Shown here one piece after another: positions 7,629 to 14,780 of a stretch of 17,025 nt of DNA. The stretch is taken from positions 1-17,025 of the forward strand of contig JAJRRZ010000012.1 in assembly GCA_024279045.1 (NCBI GenBank), in the 5' to 3' direction. The notes below the pieces were generated by a model. That model saw only the letters and a list, made by a program, of their open reading frames with translations, was not told the origin of the DNA and searched no databases. How positions within the stretch are numbered: position 1 is the first letter of the stretch; the number at the start of each line of letters is the position of its first letter. The position numbers and the translations under genes were made by a program. The DNA is from Alphaproteobacteria bacterium. GTDB taxonomy: Bacteria > Pseudomonadota > Alphaproteobacteria > Rhizobiales > Aestuariivirgaceae.

Positions 7629-9011
7629 ATGAACACGCACGCGAACAACTGGTCGCCCGCCTCCTGGCGTGGCAAGCCTATCCGGCAAGTGCCGGAATAT
7701 CCCGACGAACAGAAGCTGCGCGAGGTGGAAGAGAAGCTCTCCACCTTTCCGCCGCTGGTGTTCGCCGGCGAGGTGCGCCAGCTGAAGCGCGAACTGGCCG
7801 AAGTGGCCGAGGGCCGCGCCTTCCTGCTGCAGGGGGGCGACTGCGCGGAGAGCTTTGCCGAACACACCGCCGACAACATCCGCGATTTCTTCCGCGTGTT
7901 CCTGCAGATGGCCGTGGTGCTGACCTATGCCGGCGGCCAGCCGGTGGTAAAGCTGGGGCGCATCGCCGGCCAGTTCGCCAAGCCGCGTTCCGAGCCGACG
8001 GAAACGCGCGGCGGCATCACCCTGCCCTCCTACCGCGGCGACATCATCAACGGCATAGAGTTTGACGAGGCCGCCCGCGTGCCCGACCCGCACCGGCTGC
8101 TGCAGGCCTACCGCCAGTCCGCCGCCACGCTGAATCTGCTGCGTGCCTTCGCCAGCGGCGGATATGCCAATCTGGAGCACGTGCACCGCTGGACACTGGG
8201 CTTCCTGAAGGACAGCCCGGCGGCGGAGCGCTTCCGCGAAATTGCCGACCGCATCACCGATTCCCTGCGCTTCATGCGTGCCTGCGGCATCACCGCGGAA
8301 ACCACGCCGCAACTGCGCACCACCAGTTTTTACACCTCGCACGAAGCGCTGCTGCTGGGCTACGAACAGGCATTGACCCGTGTCGACTCCACCACCGGCG
8401 AGCATTACGCCACGTCGGGCCATTTCCTGTGGATTGGCGATCGCACGCGCGACCCGGCGGGCGCACACGTGGAATTCATGCGCGGCGTGAAAAACCCCAT
8501 CGGCATCAAGGCCGGCCCATCCATGACCACGGACGACCTGCTGAAGCTCATCGACATCCTCAACCCGGCCAACGAGCCGGGACGGCTGACAATCATCACC
8601 CGCTTCGGCGCCGACAAGGCGGCGGACGGCCTGCCGCCGCTGATCCGTGCCGTGCAGCGCGAGGGCCGCAAGGTGGTGTGGTCGTGCGACCCCATGCACG
8701 GCAACACCATCCGCTCCGCCAATGGCTACAAGACGCGCCCGTTCGAACGGGTGCTCTCCGAGGTGCAGACCTTCATGCAGGTGCACGCCGCGGAAGGCAC
8801 CCACGCCGGCGGCATCCACATCGAGATGACGGGCAAGAACGTTACCGAATGCACCGGCGGCGCAGTGCAGTCAATCAGCGAAGCCGACCTGTGCGATCGC
8901 TACCATACCCACTGCGACCCGCGGCTGAACGCCGCGCAGGCACTGGAGCTGGCCTTCCTGGTGGCGGAGGAGCTGGCACAGAGTGCCACCCGCCGGGCGG
9001 CAGCGGAATGA
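7629..9011 (+). CDS. Class II 3-deoxy-7-phosphoheptulonate (DAHP) synthase
   Basis: Condenses phosphoenolpyruvate and erythrose-4-phosphate to DAHP, the first step of the shikimate pathway, in the cytoplasm. The 460-residue length matches plant and mycobacterial class II enzymes (Mycobacterium tuberculosis AroG type). Metal ligands are all visible: Cys72 in GGDCAE, His357 in CDPMHGN, Glu399 in HIEMTGKN and Asp430 in CDPRLNAAQ. Substrate-site segments such as PSYRGDIING, GIKAGPSM and ITRFGADK are also intact, so the enzyme looks fully active. The ATG at 7629 is preferred because family members start just before NWSPASWR; an in-frame TTG at 7602 would add nine residues. The Shine-Dalgarno is weak. 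Other shikimate genes are absent here. Allosteric behaviour cannot be predicted reliably. A symbol such as aroG or aroF is not assigned because usage differs between groups. Confidence 0.96.
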   Translation: MNTHANNWSPASWRGKPIRQVPEYPDEQKLREVEEKLSTFPPLVFAGEVRQLKRELAEVAEGRAFLLQGGDCAESFAEHTADNIRDFFRVFLQMAVVLTYAGGQPVVKLGRIAGQFAKPRSEPTETRGGITLPSYRGDIINGIEFDEAARVPDPHRLLQAYRQSAATLNLLRAFASGGYANLEHVHRWTLGFLKDSPAAERFREIADRITDSLRFMRACGITAETTPQLRTTSFYTSHEALLLGYEQALTRVDSTTGEHYATSGHFLWIGDRTRDPAGAHVEFMRGVKNPIGIKAGPSMTTDDLLKLIDILNPANEPGRLTIITRFGADKAADGLPPLIRAVQREGRKVVWSCDPMHGNTIRSANGYKTRPFERVLSEVQTFMQVHAAEGTHAGGIHIEMTGKNVTECTGGAVQSISEADLCDRYHTHCDPRLNAAQALELAFLVAEELAQSATRRAAAE

Positions 9012-9027
9012 CCCCGTTCGCGACCGG

Positions 9028-9057
9028 TGCCATGCCATCAAAGCCCCATGGCATTTT
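9028..9057 (+). terminator. Possible weak terminator after the DAHP synthase gene
   Basis: TGCCATG at 9028-9034 pairs with CATGGCA at 9047-9053 (7 bp, 12-base loop), followed by TTTT at 9054-9057, only 16 bases past the DAHP synthase stop. An alternative 6 bp pairing (9032-9037 with 9049-9054) competes. The stem is short, so this is a tentative call. Confidence 0.35.
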
Positions 9058-9073
9058 CAGCCGAACGCGAACC

Positions 9074-9091
9074 ATCCACACCGCTGTGGAT
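9074..9091. repeat. Inverted repeat, 7 bp arms
   Basis: ATCCACA (9074-9080) and TGTGGAT (9085-9091) are perfect inverted copies around a 4-base loop. No T-run follows on either strand. It is the second of five inverted repeats in this convergent spacer. Confidence 0.6.
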
Positions 9092-9121
9092 GAACAGAAA
9101 GAACACGCCGCTTGACACATA

Positions 9122-9170
9122 GGAAATCGCAAGGCTTTGCGTCATGATGATGCAAAGCCTTGCAATTTCC
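9122..9170. repeat. Long inverted repeat, 19 bp arms with one mismatch
   Basis: The arms are 9122-9140 and 9152-9170, separated by 11 bases that contain the palindrome TCATGA. Eighteen of nineteen positions pair. No T-run follows on either strand, so it is not a standard Rho-independent terminator. It could be a REP-like or MITE-like palindrome, an RNA-stabilising 3' hairpin, or a protein-binding palindrome. No second copy is seen in this window. Confidence 0.85.
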
Positions 9171-9186
9171 CTCGGGCAAGAATGCC

Positions 9187-9234
9187 ATTGTGCCAGCGCA
9201 GCGCTGCCGCAGCCTGGCACAATATATTGTTTTG
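9187..9234 (+). terminator. Inverted repeat with 10 bp arms and T-rich flank, possible terminator
   Basis: ATTGTGCCAG (9187-9196) pairs perfectly with CTGGCACAAT (9214-9223). The 17-base loop itself contains most of a GC-rich palindrome (GCAGCGCTGC). On the plus strand the stem is followed by ATATTGTTTTG, which could serve as a U-rich tail for transcripts reading out of the DAHP synthase gene, though the tract is interrupted. The overlapping CAATATATTG (9220-9229) is itself a perfect palindrome. Confidence 0.4.
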
Positions 9235-9268
9235 CTGGATAATTTCTTTCCCCGGCGAAAAGCATTTG

Positions 9269-9287
9269 TGGCCGACACCGTCGGCCA
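9269..9287. repeat. Inverted repeat, 8 bp arms, just past lolD
   Basis: TGGCCGAC (9269-9276) and GTCGGCCA (9280-9287) are perfect inverted copies around a 3-base loop, 26 bases beyond the lolD stop. On the minus strand the T-run (complement of AAAAAA at 9287-9292) comes before the stem rather than after it, so this is not a canonical terminator for lolD. It may still form a 3' RNA hairpin. Confidence 0.6.
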
Positions 9288-9313
9288 AAAAACCTTTCTC
9301 CACGATCGACTTT

Positions 9314-10057
9314 TCATGGCAGGGCCACGCCGGGCGCATCCTCCACCAGCTTGCCATGACGCAGATGCACCACCCGATGCAGCAGCGCCGCCAGCTCCAT
9401 GTTGTGCGTGGCAATCAGCGCCGCCAGCCCCTCCGCGCGGATCAGATCCAGCAGCATTTCGTGCACCCGCGCCGCGGTATCCGGGTCGAGGTTGCCCGTC
9501 GGCTCGTCGGCCAGCAGCAGCATCGGCTGGTTGGCCAGCGCCCGGGCAATGGCCACGCGCTGCTGCTCGCCGCCGGAAAGCTCCGACGGCAGATGCCCCA
9601 GCCGCTCCTTCAGCCCCAGCTTCTCCAGCAGCATGTGCGCACGCTCTCGCGCCGCCTTGCGTGGCTTGCCGGTGATCAACTGCGGGATGATCACGTTTTC
9701 CTCCGCCGTGAACTCCGGCAACAGATGGTGGAACTGATAGACGAAACCGATGCCCAGCCGGCGGATGCGCGTGCGGGTGATGTCGTCCAGCCCGCCGCAG
9801 GCCACCCCGGCGATCACCACCTCGCCCTCCGTAGGCTTTTCCAGCAGCCCGGCAATGTGTAGCAGCGACGACTTGCCTGCCCCGGAAGGCCCCACCAGAG
9901 CGGTGATGCTGCCCACCGGCAGGGTGAAGTCCAGCTCGCGGAACACCACCAGCTCCTTGCCGCCCTGCCGGTATGTGCGGCTGATGCCACGCAATTCCAG
10001 CGCCGGCGCCAGTGCGCGCCCCCCCTTCAGGCCCTTGTTGCCGGTGCTGTCATTCAT
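9314..10057 (-). CDS. lolD: Lipoprotein-releasing ABC transporter ATPase LolD
   Basis: The ATP-binding subunit that powers release of mature lipoproteins from the inner membrane to the periplasmic chaperone LolA. In 247 residues all ABC motifs are intact: Walker A GPSGAGKS (56-63), Q-loop Gln108 in VYQFHHLLPEFTAEEN, signature LSGGEQQR (160-167), Walker B LLLADEP (180-186) and switch His218. The HHLLPEFTAEENV segment is characteristic of LolD/MacB-type ATPases. The frame is open to 10168, but the ATG at 10057 is chosen because it gives the usual LolD length and overlaps the upstream permease gene by only 8 bp, a translational-coupling arrangement. It is the last gene of the proS-permease-lolD operon; a hairpin-rich spacer follows. 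Confidence 0.95.
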   Translation of the reverse strand: MNDSTGNKGLKGGRALAPALELRGISRTYRQGGKELVVFRELDFTLPVGSITALVGPSGAGKSSLLHIAGLLEKPTEGEVVIAGVACGGLDDITRTRIRRLGIGFVYQFHHLLPEFTAEENVIIPQLITGKPRKAARERAHMLLEKLGLKERLGHLPSELSGGEQQRVAIARALANQPMLLLADEPTGNLDPDTAARVHEMLLDLIRAEGLAALIATHNMELAALLHRVVHLRHGKLVEDAPGVALP

Positions 10058-11423
10058 GGCGCAGCGCCTCCACCGGATCCATGTTAGCCGCCCGCCAGGC
10101 CGGATAGATCGTCGCCAGGAACGACAGCGCCAGCGAAAATGCGGCAATGCCCAGCACCTGCCCCACATCCAGCTCCGAGGGCAGGCGATTCAGGTAATAC
10201 AGCTCCGCCGGAAACAGGTTAGCCCCCGTCGCCCATATCAGGAACTGGCGGATATTCTCCACGTTCAGCGCCACCACCACGCCGAGAATCACCCCGGCGA
10301 TGGTGCCGGCAATGCCGATGGCCGCGCCGGTGAGAAAGAAGATGCGCAGCACCGAGCCGCGTCCCGCCCCCATGGTGCGCAAGATGGCGATGTCCCCGGC
10401 CTTGTCCTTCACCAGCATGATCAGCCCGGAAATGATGTTCAGCGCCGCCACCAGGATGATCAGCGTCAGGATGATGAACATCACGTTCTTCTCCACCGCC
10501 AGCGCCGAGAAGAAAACCGCGTTCGCCCGCTTCCAGGTGATGATGCGAAAGCCCGGCGGCAGCTCCTTCACCAGCGCCTGCTCGGTGCGCTCCACCTCGT
10601 CGGGGTTCCGCACCTTCAGCTCGATGCCCGTAACCCCACCCTCGGTGTTGAAATAATCCTGCGCCGCCTTCAGCGGCATGTAGACGAAGTTGGCGTCATA
10701 CAGGCTCATGCCGCTCTCGAAGATGGCCAGCACCTTGAAGGCGGTGATCCTCGGCGTAACCCCGAACGGCGTCTCCTCCCCCTCCGGCGCGATCAGCGTG
10801 ATGACATCGCCCACGTTCAGCCCGTGCTTCCACGCCAGCCGGTAACCGATGACCACCCCATCGCTCTGGTCGAAACCCTCCAACGAGCCGCGCAGCTTGT
10901 CGTTGGCCACGCCGGAGAGACGATTCAGGTCTTCTCCGCGCAGCCCCCGCACCTTCACCCCCGATGCCGCCTTGCGGCTGGTGGCCATCACCTGCCCTTC
11001 CACGAAGGGCGCCACCTCCACCACATACGGCATCTTGCGCAGTTTTTCGATCAGCCTGTCATGATCGAAGATCGGCGAGAAATCGTCATGATAGATCGTC
11101 ACATGGCCGGAAAAGCCAAGAATCTTGCGAATCAGCTCCGCGCGGAAACCGTTCATCACCGACATCACCACGATCAGCGTCGCCACCCCCAGCATGATGC
11201 CGATGAACGAGAAGATGGAAATGACCGAGATGAAGCTCTCCTTGCGCCGCGCCCGCAAATAGCGCCAGGCAATCATCCGCTCCCAGGCCGAAAACGCCCG
11301 CGTATCCTTGCCCGCAGCCGCCACCGCGCCGCCATCATCACCCGTGCCGCCACCCGCGGCCCGCGTGGCGCGCTCATCCGCCAGCGTCGCATCGGCGCCG
11401 CTCTGTCTGCCCCCTTGCGTCAT
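10050..11423 (-). CDS. lolC: Lipoprotein-releasing system permease, LolC/LolE family
   Basis: The inner-membrane partner of LolD. In 457 residues: a first membrane helix at about 64-90 (SFISVISIFSFIGIMLGVAT), a large periplasmic domain (about 91-315), and three helices in the C-terminal part, ending with the family-typical YPAWRAANMDPVEALRHE. Only one permease gene is present, so the transporter is probably a homodimer of this protein with two LolD, unlike the LolC/LolE heterodimer of enterics (inference). The N-terminus carries about 45 extra Gly/Ala/Asp-rich residues before the usual FSAWERMIAWRYLRARRKE start region. The ATG at 11423 nevertheless has AAAGGA at 11428-11433, five bases before it, so the extension is probably translated; M50 is the fallback. 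The gap from proS is 9 bp, with the Shine-Dalgarno overlapping the proS stop. Confidence 0.94.
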   Translation of the reverse strand: MTQGGRQSGADATLADERATRAAGGGTGDDGGAVAAAGKDTRAFSAWERMIAWRYLRARRKESFISVISIFSFIGIMLGVATLIVVMSVMNGFRAELIRKILGFSGHVTIYHDDFSPIFDHDRLIEKLRKMPYVVEVAPFVEGQVMATSRKAASGVKVRGLRGEDLNRLSGVANDKLRGSLEGFDQSDGVVIGYRLAWKHGLNVGDVITLIAPEGEETPFGVTPRITAFKVLAIFESGMSLYDANFVYMPLKAAQDYFNTEGGVTGIELKVRNPDEVERTEQALVKELPPGFRIITWKRANAVFFSALAVEKNVMFIILTLIILVAALNIISGLIMLVKDKAGDIAILRTMGAGRGSVLRIFFLTGAAIGIAGTIAGVILGVVVALNVENIRQFLIWATGANLFPAELYYLNRLPSELDVGQVLGIAAFSLALSFLATIYPAWRAANMDPVEALRHE

Positions 11424-11432
11424 GTCATCCTT

Positions 11433-12818
11433 TCATCGTGAGCCATAACTGGACAGCCTGCCTTGCCAGACCATCCCCTCATGCGCCCGCCAGCTTTCCG
11501 CCAGATACGCCCCCACCTGCTCCAGCCCGACGTTCTCGCGCGCGCCCGTGGCGCGGTGCTTCACCTCCGCCACGCCATCCTTCAGCCCGCGCGGGCCGAT
11601 GATCACCTGCCACGGCAGGCCGATCAGATCCATCCGCGCGAATTTCTCCCCGGCGCGCTCCGATGCATCGTCGTAGAGCACCTCCATCCCCGCCTTCTCC
11701 AGCGCGTCATGCAGCCCCTCGCAGGCCGAATCACATGCCGCATCACCCTGCCTGAGGTTGATGATGCCCACCTGGAATGGCGCCACCGGCTCCGGCCAGA
11801 CGATGCCTGCCTCATCATGGCTGGCCTCGATGATCGCCCCCACCAGCCGCGACACGCCAATGCCGTAGGAACCGCTCTGCAGATACACTTCCTTCCCGTC
11901 CGGCCCCAGCACCTTCGCCCCCAGCGGCCTGGTGTACTTGTCGCCAAAGAAGAAGATATGCCCCACCTCGATGCCGCGACCGGAAACCCTGCGCCCTTCC
12001 GGCACTTGCTGCTCGAACTTCACGTTGTCGTGCATCTCCTCCGTGGCCGCGTACATGGTGGTGAACTCCTCCACCACCCTGGCCACCGCCGCGCGGTCGT
12101 CATAGTCGATGTCGAACGCCGCCCAGTCCTTTTCATGAAAGGCGGCATCGAAGAACACCTGCGATTCGCCCGTCTCGGCCAGAATCAGGAACTCGTGGCT
12201 CAGGTTGCCGCCGATGGGCCCCGTTTCCGCCCGCATCGGAATGGCCTTCAGCCCCAACGCCGCATAGGTGCGCAGGTAGGCCACGAACATGCGGTTGTAG
12301 GCATGTTCGCCATCCTCGCGCGTCAGGTCGAAGGAATAGGCATCCTTCATCAGGAACTCGCGCCCGCGCATCACCCCGAAGCGCGGCCTGATCTCGTCGC
12401 GGAATTTCCACTGGATGTGATACAGGTTCAGCGGCAATTGCTTGTAGGACTGCACGAACCGCGCCACGATGTCGGTTACCATCTCCTCGTTAGTCGGCCC
12501 GTAGAGCAGGTCGCGCTCATGGCGGTCGACGATGCGCAGCATCTCCTTGCCGTAATCGTCATAGCGCCCGGAGCGCCGCCACAGGTCCGCCGGCTGCAGC
12601 GTCGGCATCAGCATCTCCAGCGCCCCGGCGCGGTCCATCTCGCGGCGCACGATATTCTCTATCTTCTTCAACACCCGCAGCCCCAGCGGCAGCCACGAAT
12701 AGATGCCCGCCGCCTCCTGGCGGATCATGCCGCCGCGCAGCATCAGCCGGTGCGAGACGATCTCCGCCTCCTTCGGATCCTCGCGCAATACGGGCAGGAA
12801 ATATCGGCTCAGGCGCAT
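11433..12818 (-). CDS. proS: Prolyl-tRNA synthetase, short alphaproteobacterial form
   Basis: Charges tRNA-Pro with proline in the cytoplasm. The 461 residues are shorter than the roughly 570 of E. coli ProRS because the editing (INS) insertion between motifs 2 and 3 is reduced, as is known for alphaproteobacterial enzymes. Class II motifs are visible: motif 1 region MLMPTLQPADLWRRSGR (70-86), motif 2 FRDEIRPRFGVMRGREF (139-155) and motif 3 GSYGIGVSRLVGAIIE (316-331). The TNEE proline-site loop is at 109-112, and a C-terminal anticodon-binding domain starts near residue 345. The ATG at 12818 fits the standard MRLSRYFLPVLREDP start, with a modest GGAG upstream. It is first in the operon with the lolC and lolD genes. 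With no INS domain, clearing of mischarged Ala-tRNA-Pro would need a separate deacylase, not seen here. Confidence 0.97.
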   Translation of the reverse strand: MRLSRYFLPVLREDPKEAEIVSHRLMLRGGMIRQEAAGIYSWLPLGLRVLKKIENIVRREMDRAGALEMLMPTLQPADLWRRSGRYDDYGKEMLRIVDRHERDLLYGPTNEEMVTDIVARFVQSYKQLPLNLYHIQWKFRDEIRPRFGVMRGREFLMKDAYSFDLTREDGEHAYNRMFVAYLRTYAALGLKAIPMRAETGPIGGNLSHEFLILAETGESQVFFDAAFHEKDWAAFDIDYDDRAAVARVVEEFTTMYAATEEMHDNVKFEQQVPEGRRVSGRGIEVGHIFFFGDKYTRPLGAKVLGPDGKEVYLQSGSYGIGVSRLVGAIIEASHDEAGIVWPEPVAPFQVGIINLRQGDAACDSACEGLHDALEKAGMEVLYDDASERAGEKFARMDLIGLPWQVIIGPRGLKDGVAEVKHRATGARENVGLEQVGAYLAESWRAHEGMVWQGRLSSYGSR

Positions 12819-12929
12819 GTCGGTGCTTCTCCGTCGGTTGTCATGTATTCGGCATTCTGTGCGGCAACTGCCGTTCCGTGCGGCATCCGTGCCAGGCGAA
12901 TCCCCGATGCGGCGGGGCTGGCCTGCCGC

Positions 12930-12958
12930 CTTTTACGGCAAAACCCGCCACATGACAA
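12930..12958 (-). promoter_or_regulatory. Candidate sigma-70-type promoter for the proS-lolC-lolD operon
   Basis: On the minus strand TTGTCA (12953-12958, 5/6 to consensus) and TAAAAG (12930-12935, 4/6) are separated by exactly 17 bp, predicting transcription from about 12923 and a leader of roughly 105 bases before proS. It is based on motif spacing only; the position in a divergent spacer supports it. Confidence 0.4.
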
Positions 12959-13068
12959 AGCACGCCCACCGTGCCAGAGTGAATCATTCCGGAAAGACCC
13001 GGACAACCGCGCCTGTTGCAAGAAAGACACACCCACTGCCAAACCGCGGACTCCCCTCCTTCTTCCCG

Positions 13069-13097
13069 TTGACCCCCACCCTCCGCAAGCGCATAAA
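13069..13097 (+). promoter_or_regulatory. Candidate sigma-70-type promoter for the porin gene
   Basis: TTGACC (13069-13074, 5/6) and CATAAA (13092-13097, 4/6) are separated by 17 bp. Transcription would begin near 13104, giving a leader of about 140 bases. The predicted start coincides with the beginning of a 10 bp hairpin. A strong promoter is expected for a gene with this codon bias. Confidence 0.5.
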
Positions 13098-13103
13098 GCC
13101 CGT

Positions 13104-13157
13104 GATGATTCACTTCACTAGGTGAGTCATCGGCAACTGCCTCCGGTGCTTCGGCAC
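13104..13157 (+). promoter_or_regulatory. Structured 5' leader of the porin mRNA (two hairpins)
   Basis: GATGATTCAC (13104-13113) pairs with GTGAGTCATC (13122-13131), a 10 bp stem including one G-U pair and an 8-base loop. A second small hairpin, GTGC-TTCG-GCAC at 13146-13157, has a C(UUCG)G tetraloop, an exceptionally stable type. The first begins at the predicted transcription start, resembling the 5' stabilising hairpins known for other outer-membrane protein mRNAs such as ompA. That function is inferred by analogy. Confidence 0.5.
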
Positions 13158-13243
13158 GACACCCTCAGAGGGGAACGGGGGGAAGGTTCGCCGAATACTT
13201 TGCTTCGCAAGGCAAACAACAACCTGAGTGGGAGACAACGACA

Positions 13244-14554
13244 ATGACCAAGATGCTTCGTCGTGCTCTGCTGGGTGGTGCAGCCGTCGCCATGATGGCT
13301 GCCGGCGCCCAGGCTGGCGAGCTGGAGGCTCTGAAGGCCCAGCTCGAGGCGCTGCAGAACCGCGTCGCCACCATGGAGAGCCGTAGCGCGGCCCTGCCGG
13401 AAGGTGCTTCGCTGATCACCTTCGAGCGTGGCTCCACGGCCTCTGCCGATGAGCTGTTCAATAACGCTGCCCTGGATCAGGCTCCGGCCTCTCGCGGCAC
13501 CACCATCGCCATCACCCCGACGGCCGACCTGCCGGCGCCGGTGGCTTCCATCGAGCTGAGCGGCTACATCCGCGCCGTGGCCCTGTGGCAGAGCTCGCCT
13601 GGTAATGACACCGGTCTCGCTGACAACGATAGCGCCAAGCTGAGCGATTTCGACCTGTTGGCGCGTGGTCAGATTGACCTGAAGGCCACCACCGACACCG
13701 CCGTTGGCCGTGTAACCGGCGGCATTCAGCTGCGTGGTAATATGGGTGGTGTGAATGGCAGCTACACCCCTGCCCTGAACATTCGCACCGCTTGGGCCAC
13801 TTGGCAAATGACCGATGCCCTGTCCCTGACCTTCGGTGAGACCGGTCAGATCGCCGCGTTGAGCAACGTGTCTTATGGCACTATCGCCACTCCGGTTGGC
13901 CTGGACAGCAGCCGTCGCCCGCAGTTCCGCCTGACCTATGCGTCCGGCCCGTTCAATCTGCGTTTCGGCATCGAGGATTCTTCGCAGGGTGATACCGGCG
14001 CCAACCAGACCGCCATGCCGGACATTGCCGGTTCCATGGGCATCAACATGGGCATGTTCGGTTTTCGTGCCGGTGGTGAAGTCGGCAAAGTGCGCACCGG
14101 TGTAGACTTCAAGACCGGTTGGCTGGCCAACGCCGGTATCAACATGAACCTCGGTTCCATGGTGTCCATGAGCCTGGGCGGTGCCTACACCAAGGGTCTG
14201 GCGACCGATGGGCTGATTTCTGCTGGCACTGGTGCTGGTCTGCAGGGTGTAGTTGGTGGTCTGCAGGCCTTCAATGCCACAAACGATCTGGTCAAGGCAT
14301 GGGCCCTTGCCGGTAACATGACCTTCACCATGACCGATACCACCAGCCTGCTGCTGTCTGCTGGCTACGTGAAGCAGAAGAATGAAAATGCTGCCAACCT
14401 TGACAAGGCTTGGAGCGTCGGCGGCGCGCTGGTGTATCGTCCGGTTGAGGCTCTGCAGTTCGCTGCCGAAGCTGATTACTTCTCCTACAAGGCTACGGAT
14501 GGCGACAAGGGCAAGGCCGCTATTGTCGGCGTGGCTGGCTGGTTCTTCTTCTAA
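13244..14554 (+). CDS. Outer-membrane porin with N-terminal coiled coil
   Basis: A 436-residue beta-barrel protein for passive diffusion through the outer membrane. Residues 1-24 form a signal peptide (cleavage AQA|GE). Residues 26-47 (ELEALKAQLEALQNRVATME) have Leu/Val heptads predicting a coiled coil, probably used in trimer assembly. After a linker, the barrel begins near IELSGYIRAVALWQ and shows alternating strands up to a terminal GWFFF; the final Phe is the Bam-recognition signature. Codon choice differs from the neighbours: many GGT, CGT, GCT and CTG codons, typical of very high expression rather than of transfer. GGGAG about ten bases before the ATG serves as ribosome site. It has its own promoter candidate and a strong terminator, so it is likely a single-gene transcript. 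The exact porin family (Porin_2-like or related) and its selectivity are not determined. Confidence 0.88.
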   Translation: MTKMLRRALLGGAAVAMMAAGAQAGELEALKAQLEALQNRVATMESRSAALPEGASLITFERGSTASADELFNNAALDQAPASRGTTIAITPTADLPAPVASIELSGYIRAVALWQSSPGNDTGLADNDSAKLSDFDLLARGQIDLKATTDTAVGRVTGGIQLRGNMGGVNGSYTPALNIRTAWATWQMTDALSLTFGETGQIAALSNVSYGTIATPVGLDSSRRPQFRLTYASGPFNLRFGIEDSSQGDTGANQTAMPDIAGSMGINMGMFGFRAGGEVGKVRTGVDFKTGWLANAGINMNLGSMVSMSLGGAYTKGLATDGLISAGTGAGLQGVVGGLQAFNATNDLVKAWALAGNMTFTMTDTTSLLLSAGYVKQKNENAANLDKAWSVGGALVYRPVEALQFAAEADYFSYKATDGDKGKAAIVGVAGWFFF

Positions 14555-14582
14555 GAACCACTTCGCCTGACACAAAATCATG

Positions 14583-14612
14583 GACGGGCCGCTTCAGCGG
14601 CCCGTCTTTTTT
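14583..14612 (+). terminator. Rho-independent terminator of the porin gene
   Basis: GACGGGCCGC (14583-14592) pairs perfectly with GCGGCCCGTC (14597-14606) around a TTCA loop and is followed by six T residues (14607-14612), 28 bases after the porin stop. This is the clearest terminator in the window. Confidence 0.95.
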
Positions 14613-14780
14613 CATATCCACCGTCCGCCCCATGCCCCCTGCCCTGTTTCGTCAAATCGCCGCATTTCAACGACATCATCACAACATCGTCAGCCGCCCA
14701 TTCTCCTACCGCAGGTATTCTGCTATGGCGTATGACGAGTTTCATCAACGGCATTTCAACCGGCACGACAGGCAATCGTG

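Noticed and set aside
9112..9117. A perfect TTGACA hexamer in the DAHP synthase/lolD spacer, considered as a promoter
   Set aside because: No acceptable -10 element occurs 16-18 bases downstream and no plus-strand gene follows.
9215..9236. TGGCAC followed by TTTTGCT, considered as a sigma-54 promoter
   Set aside because: GG and GC are 16 bases apart instead of 10, and no plus-strand gene lies downstream.
9038..9317. Several short minus-strand frames in the spacer downstream of lolD, considered as a small gene or transposon remnant
   Set aside because: They overlap each other in different frames, lack a ribosome site, cross the inverted repeats and match no family I recognise.
9750..11441. 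A 563-codon plus-strand open frame opposite lolD and lolC
   Set aside because: It is antisense to genes with complete ABC and permease motifs and its product is His/Arg/Gln-rich, typical of GC-rich shadow frames.
13127..14581. A 484-codon open frame antisense to the porin gene
   Set aside because: Its translation is low-complexity and resembles no protein; it is open because of the strong codon bias of the sense strand. The porin has signal peptide, barrel strands and terminal Phe.
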